Assembly: GCA_038745535.1 (NCBI GenBank)
Contig: JBCDLI010000029.1
Coordinates: 1 to 28,353 of the forward strand
From: JBCDLI01 sp038745535
GTDB lineage: Bacteria > Pseudomonadota > Alphaproteobacteria > Rhizobiales > Rhizobiaceae
DNA: 28,353 bases
Reading direction: 5' to 3'
Both the position numbers and the translations under genes were made by a program. Positions within the stretch are counted from its first letter, which is position 1; every line of letters starts with the position of its first letter. The notes beneath the pieces were generated by a model that was not told the origin of the DNA, did no database searches, and was given only the letters and a program-made list of their open reading frames with translations. Of this stretch, positions 1-7,323 are shown piece after piece.

Positions 1-7
1 CTCCTCC
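1..7 (-). promoter_or_regulatory. Shine-Dalgarno-like site for a gene beyond the left edge
   Basis: Read on the minus strand, the last bases of the window are GGAGGAG, a near-perfect ribosome binding site. It lies downstream of the aldehyde dehydrogenase stop and suggests that another minus-strand gene starts just outside the window, probably co-transcribed across the 41-nt gap. Its identity cannot be seen. Confidence 0.35.
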
Positions 8-41
8 AGCCTTGCTCGTCTCTACTAGCGCGTAGACAAAC

Positions 42-1469
42 TCAAGCACCACTAACGATCTTCGTTTCGGTAAAGTCGTCCAAACCCCAGATGCCGCCTT
101 CGCGGCCATTGCCGGACTGCTTGTAGCCGCCAAAGGGATGGCCTGCCGCCAGGCCGCCGCCATTGGCACGAACCATGCCCGCATCGAGTTTACGCGCGAC
201 ACGGGCGGCCTTTTCCCGGTCCTCGGTCCAAAGATACGCGGCAAGGCCATAATCTGTATCGTTGGCAATGCGAATGGCTTCGTCCTCGCCGCCGTCGAAC
301 GGGATGACAACCAGCACCGGACCAAAGACTTCTTCGCGCGCGATGCGCATATCGTTTGAAACATCGGCGAACACCGTCGGGCGGGAATAATAGCCGCGAT
401 TGAAGCCATCGGGTCGGCCCATGCCACCTGCAATCAGGTTTGCGCCTTCGGCAATACCTGCTTCGATCAAATCCTGCACTTTGTTAAACTGTGCCTCGGA
501 GACCAGCGGCCCGATATGATCGCCGTGCTCTTTTGGGCTGCCCACGGCCGTGTTCAGCGCCGCTTGGCGCACCATTCCGACCGCTTCGTCATAGACGTCA
601 CGCTCCACGATCAAGCGTGTTGGAGCGTTACAGGACTGGCCGGTGTTCTCCATGCAGTGGGCGACGGAGTTTGGAATGGCTTTCGTTAAATCCGCGTCGG
701 CAAAGACAATGTTCGGTGATTTCCCGCCAAGTTCCAGCGTCACCCGCTTAACAGTGTCCGCCGATGCTTTCATAACGGAAGCGCCCGCTCGGGTGGAGCC
801 GGTAAAGCTCATCATCGCGATATCGCGGTGGGCACTCATCGCTTCGCCGACGGTCGGCCCATCACCGTTCACAAGGTTGAACACGCCCTTTGGAAATCCA
901 GCTTCATCAATCATTTCGGCAAACAAAAGTGCTGAGAGCGGCGCAATCTCCGACGGTTTCAAAACGCACGTACAGCCGACCGCGAGCGCAGGCAGAGCCT
1001 TTAATGTGATTTGGTTTACTGGCCAGTTCCATGGTGTGATAAGGCCAACAACGCCGATTGGTTCGCGCACGATCGTTTGGCCCTTGGCGAATGGTTTCTC
1101 CCATTCAAAGGTCTCAAGCGCTTTGAGAAACCCGCGTGAGTGCCATGGTCCGCAGCCTGCCTGTTCGCCACGCGCGAAGTCAATTGGCGCGCCCATCTCG
1201 AGGCTGATCGCATCGCCCCATTCAGCAAGCCGACGCTTCATGATCTTGTGGAGCTTTTCGAGGAGCGATTTGCGATCTTCGACTGGCGTTTTGCGCCACA
1301 CGGGAAACGCCTGTTTGGCGGCTGCAACAGCGCGATCTACGTCTGCGGCGGATCCGATTGAAATGATCGCCGCTGCCTCTTCGGTCGCGGGATTAATGAC
1401 CTCGAAGTCGTTCGCCACATGTGGCTCGACCCACTGACCATCGATATAAAACTTGCGTGCTTTGATCAT
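42..1469 (-). CDS. NAD(P)+-dependent aldehyde dehydrogenase
   Basis: This 475-residue protein is a full-length member of the aldehyde dehydrogenase superfamily, which oxidises aldehydes to carboxylic acids with NAD(P)+. Family landmarks are visible: the TPWNWP loop with the conserved Asn at 148, FTGS at 222-225, LELGGK with the general-base Glu at 246, and the nucleophile Cys280 in GQSC. The ATG at 1469 was chosen because GAGGGGAG lies just upstream and the sequence there (MIKARKFYIDG) matches normal family N-termini; the reading frame stays open to 1604 but that extension overlaps the end of truB and is unlikely to be used. It lies 50 nt downstream of truB on the same strand. The substrate cannot be told from sequence; the family includes betaine-, benz- and acyl-aldehyde enzymes. 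Family certain, specificity unknown. Confidence 0.93.
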   Translation of the reverse strand: MIKARKFYIDGQWVEPHVANDFEVINPATEEAAAIISIGSAADVDRAVAAAKQAFPVWRKTPVEDRKSLLEKLHKIMKRRLAEWGDAISLEMGAPIDFARGEQAGCGPWHSRGFLKALETFEWEKPFAKGQTIVREPIGVVGLITPWNWPVNQITLKALPALAVGCTCVLKPSEIAPLSALLFAEMIDEAGFPKGVFNLVNGDGPTVGEAMSAHRDIAMMSFTGSTRAGASVMKASADTVKRVTLELGGKSPNIVFADADLTKAIPNSVAHCMENTGQSCNAPTRLIVERDVYDEAVGMVRQAALNTAVGSPKEHGDHIGPLVSEAQFNKVQDLIEAGIAEGANLIAGGMGRPDGFNRGYYSRPTVFADVSNDMRIAREEVFGPVLVVIPFDGGEDEAIRIANDTDYGLAAYLWTEDREKAARVARKLDAGMVRANGGGLAAGHPFGGYKQSGNGREGGIWGLDDFTETKIVSGA

Positions 1470-1519
1470 GCAATCACTCCCCTCGCCCAGAAGATACGTG
1501 CCTGGAAACAGCTGACAAG

Positions 1520-2470
1520 CTAGCCTTTCAAAACGCGTTTGGGATGAAATTGCCCAGCCTCGATTTTCCCAATCGCGATCATTGCGCCCTGATGAAACGC
1601 ACACGCCTCGGGCTCGGCAATTGGCGCATCGCGCCCGCGCAGCAAAACCGAATTTCCAAGATGAATGCGACGGGCTTGTTCATCGCTCATGACAATTTGC
1701 GGGTAGCCCGACATCGCTTCGCCTGCATCCAGTAGGAACTCGTCAAGCGCTGAAGATGCGATATCGCGTGGGTCCGTGCCCTCTTCCGCGTCGTCTTTCA
1801 CAAGCGCTTCAAGCTCACTCAGCGACACAGCATCTTGTTCGTCAAACGGTTCTACAAATGTGCGGCGCAGCTTGATGATGTGCCCGTTACAGCCAAGTTG
1901 GTTGCCCATGTCCCGCGCGATGGACCGGACATAGGTGCCTTTTCCGCACTCGACTTCGAACTCGGTTGTCTCGTCATCGTGTTTCAATATCTTGATCTCA
2001 TCGATCTCAACTTCGCGCGCTTCAAGTGTCGCCATGTCGCCGGCGCGTGCGATGTCATAGGCGCGCTTTCCGTCGATTTTGATCGCGGAGAACTGGGGGG
2101 GAACTTGTTTGATAACTCCGGTAAACGAAGGCAGGAGTTCCTCAACGCATTTGCGGATTGGTCGCTTCGGTGATGACGATATAACCTCGCCTTCCAGATC
2201 GTCGGTCGTGGTGCGCTCACCCCATTTTACCGTGAACCGATAGGCTTTGGTGCCATCCACCACGTAGGGCACGGTCTTCGTCGCCTCGCCCAGCGCGATT
2301 GGCAGGATGCCTGTCGCGAGTGGGTCCAGTGTGCCCGCGTGGCCCGCCTTTTGCGCGTTGAACAGCCAGCGCACTTTAGAGACGGCCTGGGTGGAACCCA
2401 AATGCAACGGTTTATCGAGCACCAGCCAGCCAGAAATCGCGCGACCTTTTTTCTTGCGTTGGCGTGGCAT
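1520..2470 (-). CDS. truB: tRNA pseudouridine(55) synthase TruB
   Basis: TruB converts U55 in the T-loop of most tRNAs to pseudouridine in the cytoplasm and also assists tRNA folding. The 316-residue product has the family signature KAGHAGTLDPLATGILP with the catalytic Asp at about residue 49, preceded by GWLVLDKP. The ATG at 2470 follows GGAGAG at good spacing and gives a normal N-terminus (MPRQRKKKGR); an open extension to 2545 is not needed. It is the last gene of the rimP-nusA-ylxR-infB-rbfA-truB series, 20 nt after the small HNH-like gene. In many relatives rpsO and pnp follow truB; here an aldehyde dehydrogenase follows. Confidence 0.96.
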   Translation of the reverse strand: MPRQRKKKGRAISGWLVLDKPLHLGSTQAVSKVRWLFNAQKAGHAGTLDPLATGILPIALGEATKTVPYVVDGTKAYRFTVKWGERTTTDDLEGEVISSSPKRPIRKCVEELLPSFTGVIKQVPPQFSAIKIDGKRAYDIARAGDMATLEAREVEIDEIKILKHDDETTEFEVECGKGTYVRSIARDMGNQLGCNGHIIKLRRTFVEPFDEQDAVSLSELEALVKDDAEEGTDPRDIASSALDEFLLDAGEAMSGYPQIVMSDEQARRIHLGNSVLLRGRDAPIAEPEACAFHQGAMIAIGKIEAGQFHPKRVLKG

Positions 2471-2490
2471 GGTGATCTCTCCAAATAGGT

Positions 2491-2790
2491 CTAACGCCGC
2501 CTGCGCGTGGCAGCGTGAAAATCGGGTGGCTTGTTTGCGATCCAAGTTAAAAACTTACCGATCTCGGGTTCGGACCGAAGAGCGGCTATGTCGTCGCCAA
2601 TGTCCTGCAATTGCCTATTTGTAAAGGTGGTGTGGAGCGCAGAATGGCAAATCGGGTGGACTGGCACTGTTTCGCGACCGCCGCGGCTCTTGGGAACCGT
2701 ATGGTGCCATTGAACACGGCTGCCCAATTTACGGCCACACAGCCAGCATCCTTTGGCGATCAGTTCATGGCGGGATTGGCGATCAGCGAT
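2491..2790 (-). CDS. Small HNH-like zinc-finger protein, start codon uncertain
   Basis: The frame encodes a compact protein with C-x2-C (GCWLCGR), a WHHTVPKSRGG segment, and HPICHSALH. This C-x2-C/HH/C-H-x3-H spacing is typical of small HNH-type nuclease or zinc-binding folds. I recall similar proteins of about 100 residues beside rbfA/truB in other alphaproteobacteria; their function is not established to my knowledge. There is no ATG or GTG in frame. The first ordinary start is TTG at 2727, which gives 78 residues but omits the C-x2-C. The frame is open upstream to a stop at 2809-2811, and an AUC codon at 2790 has AAAGG eight bases before it, giving about 99 residues; I drew the gene from there. 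It sits between rbfA and truB, 20 nt before truB. Product family moderately sure, start unsure. Confidence 0.6.
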   Translation of the reverse strand: MADRQSRHELIAKGCWLCGRKLGSRVQWHHTVPKSRGGRETVPVHPICHSALHTTFTNRQLQDIGDDIAALRSEPEIGKFLTWIANKPPDFHAATRRRR

Positions 2791-2825
2791 TTTTGACGCC
2801 TTTCGGAGTTATCAGGCTCCTACAC

Positions 2826-3209
2826 CTAATCATCGTCGAGATCTTGGCGCACCTTATCGGACTTCAAAAGCTCGTTTATCCGCTGGAAGTTGTCGAAACT
2901 GTCATCAGCGCGGAAACGGAAGTCCGGCATGTATTTCATCTGCCGCAGATCCCGGGATGCTTCTCTACGGATGAATTTGGCGTTTCTCGCCAATGCCTTA
3001 ACAAAGGGCTGCATGTCTTGCTGGCCAAACGCGGTGACGTATGCAGTCGCGATTTTAAGGTCCGGCGACATGCGGACTTCGGTGACAGACAGCACCACGC
3101 TGTCCAGCGAGGGATCAGCAATGTCACCGCGCTGCAAAATGGTTTGCAGGACGTGCCGCACGTTCTCGCCGACGCGAAGCTGACGCTGTGATGGTTCGTT
3201 GGCAGGCAT
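2826..3209 (-). CDS. rbfA: Ribosome-binding factor A
   Basis: RbfA is a small KH-type protein that binds the 30S subunit during late 16S rRNA maturation. The 127-residue product has the family pattern: an N-terminal helix region (RVGENVRHVLQTILQRGD), the central strand pair VVLSVTEVRMSPDLKIATAYV, and the C-terminal MKYMPDFRFRADDSFDNFQRINELL with the usual acidic tail. I chose the ATG at 3209 over a TTG at 3218, because ATG is the stronger codon and the TTG would overlap the end of the upstream gene. It lies 9 nt after the inserted membrane-protein gene and would normally follow infB directly. Confidence 0.94.
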   Translation of the reverse strand: MPANEPSQRQLRVGENVRHVLQTILQRGDIADPSLDSVVLSVTEVRMSPDLKIATAYVTAFGQQDMQPFVKALARNAKFIRREASRDLRQMKYMPDFRFRADDSFDNFQRINELLKSDKVRQDLDDD

Positions 3210-3218
3210 TGGTCTCAA

Positions 3219-3989
3219 TCAATCGATAAACAAGAAATAGATAGCTATTGCTGCTGACAAATAGGCGAGCGTTCTGACGATACGAATACCACGCAAAGCG
3301 TCAGTACGGCGCTCTTTGGTGTAATCGACGTTTAAGCCTTGGGTTCGTGACGCAAGCCAATAATGCGCTCGGAATGAGTAGAGTGTGGACAACATCTTGT
3401 CCCGCACCCACAGATTCATAAGCCACGCAGCCAAGCTGAAGCCCATAAATTCACGCCAAACGTGGAAAGCTTCCAGATGTATCATAAGCTTGGGCCTAGG
3501 ATCAGCAGGGTTCGTGCGAACCTCATTGACGTATGATGAAATCGCCACGAAGAATTTTGATAAATTGTTCCCCTCGACGCGGTCTATTATCCTTATGCTG
3601 GCATAACCCGAGCCAATATAAACGCACGCAAGTTCAAAGCTCATGGCTACGTTTACATACGCGCTATACTGCTGGACGATAATTGCGCGACGCTCGTCTG
3701 CGTCGCTCGCTTGGAAAATCTCAGAAAGCTTTCCGAGAGATTCTTGAACATCTTTTTTATTCGAGTTTATGAAGCGTCCTGAATTCTGGTCGCGGAACTC
3801 AATTTTTCGCTGCCTCGCGTTGGAATAGAACCCCAGAATGCTGGCTAAAAGACCAAGCAAAAACAGAAGCGTTGTAGCGTATCCCGGCGTGATGCACCGG
3901 ATGTCCGCAATTCCGATGAAACCGCCAAGTGTGATCGCAATTTCATCGAAAGAGCGAGAACCTAACGACGCTAGATCACACCCTTTCAA
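3219..3989 (-). CDS. Predicted membrane protein of unknown function, between infB and rbfA
   Basis: I do not recognise this gene with confidence. The frame gives up to 256 residues: a hydrophobic segment at about 37-55 (TPGYATTLLFLLGLLASILGF), a polar, mostly helical middle region (about 56-175), a second weakly hydrophobic stretch near 181-195 and a C-terminal membrane segment at 238-255. The general plan, an N-terminal anchor followed by a helical soluble domain, faintly resembles DUF4760-type proteins, but this is a guess. The only ordinary start is TTG at 3989 with no clear ribosome binding site; an ATG at 4000 is out of frame by one base. Sampled 60-base lines of the gene are 37% and 43% G+C, well below infB next door (a sampled line is about 70%). 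It interrupts the infB-rbfA interval and ends 9 nt before rbfA. Recent acquisition is inferred, not shown. Confidence 0.6.
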   Translation of the reverse strand: MKGCDLASLGSRSFDEIAITLGGFIGIADIRCITPGYATTLLFLLGLLASILGFYSNARQRKIEFRDQNSGRFINSNKKDVQESLGKLSEIFQASDADERRAIIVQQYSAYVNVAMSFELACVYIGSGYASIRIIDRVEGNNLSKFFVAISSYVNEVRTNPADPRPKLMIHLEAFHVWREFMGFSLAAWLMNLWVRDKMLSTLYSFRAHYWLASRTQGLNVDYTKERRTDALRGIRIVRTLAYLSAAIAIYFLFID

Positions 3990-4006
3990 ACCAGACTCAT
4001 GGACTG

Positions 4007-4087
4007 TTATTTCGGCGTATCGGGCAGCTCAATCGGCTTTTCCGGGAGCGGCCATTCCCTAGGAGTTTTGTTCATACTCGGTGCCAT
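4007..4087 (-). CDS. Possible 26-residue proline-rich peptide in the infB downstream gap
   Basis: In the 119-nt gap after infB, an ATG at 4087 (second ATG at 4075) opens a 26-codon frame ending in TAA at 4007-4009, with a tail rich in Pro, Glu and Lys (PREWPLPEKPIELPDTPK). It precedes the membrane-protein gene by 17 nt. No Shine-Dalgarno site is obvious and I know of no homologue. It could be a leader peptide, a small protein, or chance. Confidence 0.2.
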   Translation of the reverse strand: MAPSMNKTPREWPLPEKPIELPDTPK

Positions 4088-4119
4088 AGCACATATCCGG
4101 TGGTTATTAAATCGATAGC

Positions 4120-6645
4120 TCACAACGTCCGCGCCACTTCCTCCACGCGGAAGCATTCGATCACATCGCCCTGGCGAATGTCTTCGTAGTTCTCGAACGC
4201 CATGCCGCATTCCTGACCGGCATTGACCTCGTTGACCTCGTCCTTGAAGCGCTTAAGCGTTTTCAGCTTGCCTTCGTGGATGACAACGTTGTCGCGCAGC
4301 AGGCGCACGCCCACACCGCGTTCCACCTTGCCTTCGGTGATCCGGCAACCGGCAACCTTGCCGACCTTCGAAACGTTGAAGACTTCCAAGATTTCCGCGT
4401 AGCCGATGAAGGTTTCGCGACGCTCCGGCGACAACATGCCTTCCATCGCTGCTTTCACATCATCGAGCAGATTGTAGATGATGTTGTAGTAGCGAATTTC
4501 GACGCCCTGCGCTTCGGCTAGATCACGCGCTTGCTTATTTGCACGCACATTGAACGCCATGATCGCAGCGCCGGTGGATTCGGCAAGTGTCACGTCGGTC
4601 TCGGTGATCGCGCCTGCGCCGGAGTGGATGACCCGAGCAGCAACCTCATCATTGCCCAGCTTTTCCAACGAGCCATTGATTGCTTCAACTGAACCCTGGA
4701 CGTCGGCTTTCACGAGCAGCGGGAACTCGGCCAATTCTTTCGCAGCCGCCGCCGCCATCATCTGCTCGAGTGAACCGCGTGCACCGGCCTGACGGGCGAC
4801 CGCCTTGTCGCGCGAGACACGCTGACGATAGTCGGAGACTTCACGCGCACGCGCTTCGTTTTCGACCACAACGACCCGGTCACCAGCCTGTGGTGTGCCG
4901 TTTAGGCCCAAAATTTCGACAGGCAATGACGGTCCGGCTTCATCAAGGTTTTCGCCATGATCATTGATGATTGCGCGAACCTTGCCCCATTCGTCGCCCG
5001 CGACAACGATGTCGCCGGTTTTAAGCGTACCAGCCTGCACGAGGATAGTCGCAACAGAACCACGGCCCTTATCGAGCTTGGCTTCAACGACCACGCCTTC
5101 GGCGATACGGTCCGGGTTGGCTTTCAGTTCGAGCAATTCCGACTGCAGAAGAATTGCATCCAGCAGACCATCAAGGTTCGTGCCTTTAAGCGCGGAGACT
5201 TCCACTTCCTGCGTTTCACCGCCCATAGTTTCCACAAAGACTTCATGCTGCAGCAGTTCTGTCCGCACTTTTTGTGCATCAGAATCGGGCTTATCGATTT
5301 TGTTGATCGCAACGATCATGGGCACTTCGGCAGCTTTGATGTGATTGATCGATTCAATCGTCTGCGGCATCACTGAGTCATCGGCAGCGACGACAAGAAT
5401 AGCGATGTCGGTCGCTTGCGCACCGCGGGCGCGCAAGGCCGTAAAGGCTGCGTGACCGGGCGTATCGAGGAACGTGATCTTCTGGTCGTTCTGCTCAACC
5501 TGATAGGCACCAATGTGCTGGGTGATACCGCCGGCCTCGCCTTTCACAACGTTGGCGTTGCGCACAGCATCAAGCAGAGATGTCTTACCATGGTCGACGT
5601 GACCCATAATGGTCACAACAGGAGGACGCGACTTCATATCGTCCGCGTTGTCCTCGATATCGAACAGACCTTCTTCGACATCAGCTTCTGACACGCGCTT
5701 GACCGTATGGCCAAATTCCTCGGCGATAAGCTCGGCCGTATCGGCGTCGATCAGATCGCCCGGCTTCATCATCTGGCCCTGCTTCATCATGAACTTCACA
5801 ACATCGACTGCGCGTTCGGTCATGCGTTGGGAAAGTTCTTGGATTGTAATCGTCTCAGGCAGCTTCACCTCGCGAGACACCTTCTCCCGCGGTTCGCTTT
5901 GACCCATTTGCGCGCGCCGGATTTTCTCTTGACGACGCTTCATTGCAGCCAGTGAACGGGAGCGACCGTCGCGGTCTGCGGTTGCGCTAGAAAGCGTGAT
6001 CTTACCTTGCCTGCGACCTGCATCTCCGCGACCGCGCGACGGCTTTGGTGCTTCGGCCGGTTTGCCGGGCTTGCGCGCACCACCGCGTGATTTTGCAGCG
6101 TCGTTGTCTGTGCGCCCACGTGCGGGAAGAGCTTTGCCTTCCGCGCTTGCACGTTTCGCTTCGCCTGCCTCACGCTTCAGCTTCGCTTCGCGTTCAGCGG
6201 CAAGACGCGCCTCGTCTTGACGAGCACGAGCTTCGATTTCGGCGCGCTCTTTGGCGCGGCGTTCGTCTTCGACCTTGCGGCGCTCAGCATCCGCCTTGGC
6301 GCGTTTTTCATCTTCGACGGCGCGAACTTGGGCTTCCTCAAGGGCGCGCCTGCGAGCGTCCATTTCTGCTGCAGAAAGACCGCCGCTAGGCTGTACCGGC
6401 CGGGGTGCCGGACGCGATGCAGCTTTCTCAACGGATGCGGGCTTCATCCGTGGCTTTAAGCCACCAGCGAGCGACGCTGGCGCTTCTGCTGGCTTTTCGC
6501 CGGGCTTGGTGAATTTACGCTTTCGCTTTTCCACCACAACGGTGTTGGTTCGTCCGCCACCCATTTTTTGACGTACGACTCCGGAACCACCCTCGCGCTT
6601 CAGCGTCAGTGTGCGTTTTCCGTCGTCGTTTTTCGTGTCGCTCAT
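4120..6645 (-). CDS. infB: Translation initiation factor IF-2
   Basis: IF-2 is the GTPase that brings initiator fMet-tRNA to the 30S subunit and promotes subunit joining. The 841-residue protein has a long, highly charged Ala/Lys/Glu/Arg-rich N-terminal region (about 60-250), the IF2_N segment (about 262-315), and a G domain with GHVDHGKT at 348-355, DTPGH at 394-398 and NKID at 448-451, followed by the beta-barrel and fMet-tRNA-binding C-terminal domains. The ATG at 6645 has GGAGAGGAAA upstream and overlaps the ylxR stop (ATGA), indicating coupled translation. Length is normal for alphaproteobacteria, whose N-terminal extension is variable. The next gene is normally rbfA, but here a membrane-protein gene intervenes. 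Confidence 0.98.
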   Translation of the reverse strand: MSDTKNDDGKRTLTLKREGGSGVVRQKMGGGRTNTVVVEKRKRKFTKPGEKPAEAPASLAGGLKPRMKPASVEKAASRPAPRPVQPSGGLSAAEMDARRRALEEAQVRAVEDEKRAKADAERRKVEDERRAKERAEIEARARQDEARLAAEREAKLKREAGEAKRASAEGKALPARGRTDNDAAKSRGGARKPGKPAEAPKPSRGRGDAGRRQGKITLSSATADRDGRSRSLAAMKRRQEKIRRAQMGQSEPREKVSREVKLPETITIQELSQRMTERAVDVVKFMMKQGQMMKPGDLIDADTAELIAEEFGHTVKRVSEADVEEGLFDIEDNADDMKSRPPVVTIMGHVDHGKTSLLDAVRNANVVKGEAGGITQHIGAYQVEQNDQKITFLDTPGHAAFTALRARGAQATDIAILVVAADDSVMPQTIESINHIKAAEVPMIVAINKIDKPDSDAQKVRTELLQHEVFVETMGGETQEVEVSALKGTNLDGLLDAILLQSELLELKANPDRIAEGVVVEAKLDKGRGSVATILVQAGTLKTGDIVVAGDEWGKVRAIINDHGENLDEAGPSLPVEILGLNGTPQAGDRVVVVENEARAREVSDYRQRVSRDKAVARQAGARGSLEQMMAAAAAKELAEFPLLVKADVQGSVEAINGSLEKLGNDEVAARVIHSGAGAITETDVTLAESTGAAIMAFNVRANKQARDLAEAQGVEIRYYNIIYNLLDDVKAAMEGMLSPERRETFIGYAEILEVFNVSKVGKVAGCRITEGKVERGVGVRLLRDNVVIHEGKLKTLKRFKDEVNEVNAGQECGMAFENYEDIRQGDVIECFRVEEVARTL

Positions 6646-7289
6646 ACGTATTCCGTTTCCTCTCCGGGTTTCACCCGGTCGCTGCCTTTGCCTGTGTAGA
6701 AGGTTAGCCGCTGTGTGCGCCGCAATGCGGCATTTCCTGCACCGCCGTCAAGTATGGTGGCGTGTATCACGTTTTGCCCACCAAAAGCCACGTCCAATTG
6801 GTCTGACGTGAACAGTTGAAAGGCTTCGATTTCCGGCCCACCCAGATGAACTGTCGCCTTGCGGGCTTGGTCCAGTTTACGCTTTCCATCCACCGCTGCT
6901 TCCAGCGCATGCAATACAAAAAGCGCTTTGCCATTTCGCACCAATGGGTCGACTTGCGAAAACCCAGTCACCGCTTGACCAGCTTTGCGCGCCATCGAAA
7001 ACGATCGCAACGCGTCATCTGCTAGAAGCCGCTCAACGAGATCGGGCAGATCGTCGGTTGTTGATACCTTTTCCTTCAAAGAACGCGCGAACGCCTTCTT
7101 GTCTATAGCTGTTTGCAGAGCGGCACGATTGCAAGAGACCCAGCAGCCTCTGCCCGGTAATTTTTGTGCGATGTCAGGCACGATTTGACCGTCTGGATCG
7201 GCCACAAAGCGGATTAATTCAGACGGCTCAAGCTTCGCGCCGGTCGCTATGCAGGTTCGGTCGTTCAAGTCCTCTTCACCTGCTTTCAT
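6642..7289 (-). CDS. ylxR: RNA-binding protein YlxR fused to an L7Ae-like domain
   Basis: The 215-residue product starts with a YlxR (DUF448) domain, residues about 8-80, with RTCIATG and the signature GRGCWVSCNR, then an L7Ae/L30e-like domain from about 88 to 180 (LRSFSMARKAGQAVTGFSQV...). YlxR proteins sit between nusA and infB across bacteria and are thought to act in RNA metabolism; a nucleoid or transcription-regulating role has been proposed for some. The two-domain fusion is the usual alphaproteobacterial form. ATG at 7289 follows AAGG at modest spacing; the gene starts 34 nt after nusA and overlaps infB by 4 nt. The exact function is not settled. Confidence 0.92.
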   Translation of the reverse strand: MKAGEEDLNDRTCIATGAKLEPSELIRFVADPDGQIVPDIAQKLPGRGCWVSCNRAALQTAIDKKAFARSLKEKVSTTDDLPDLVERLLADDALRSFSMARKAGQAVTGFSQVDPLVRNGKALFVLHALEAAVDGKRKLDQARKATVHLGGPEIEAFQLFTSDQLDVAFGGQNVIHATILDGGAGNAALRRTQRLTFYTGKGSDRVKPGEETEYV

Positions 7290-7323
7290 GGTTGTTTGCT
7301 ACCTTACCGGATCTCAAAGCGCA

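Noticed and set aside
643..1437. Long plus-strand reading frame of 264 codons
   Set aside because: It lies wholly opposite the aldehyde dehydrogenase gene, whose motifs are complete, and its product has no coherent domain pattern.
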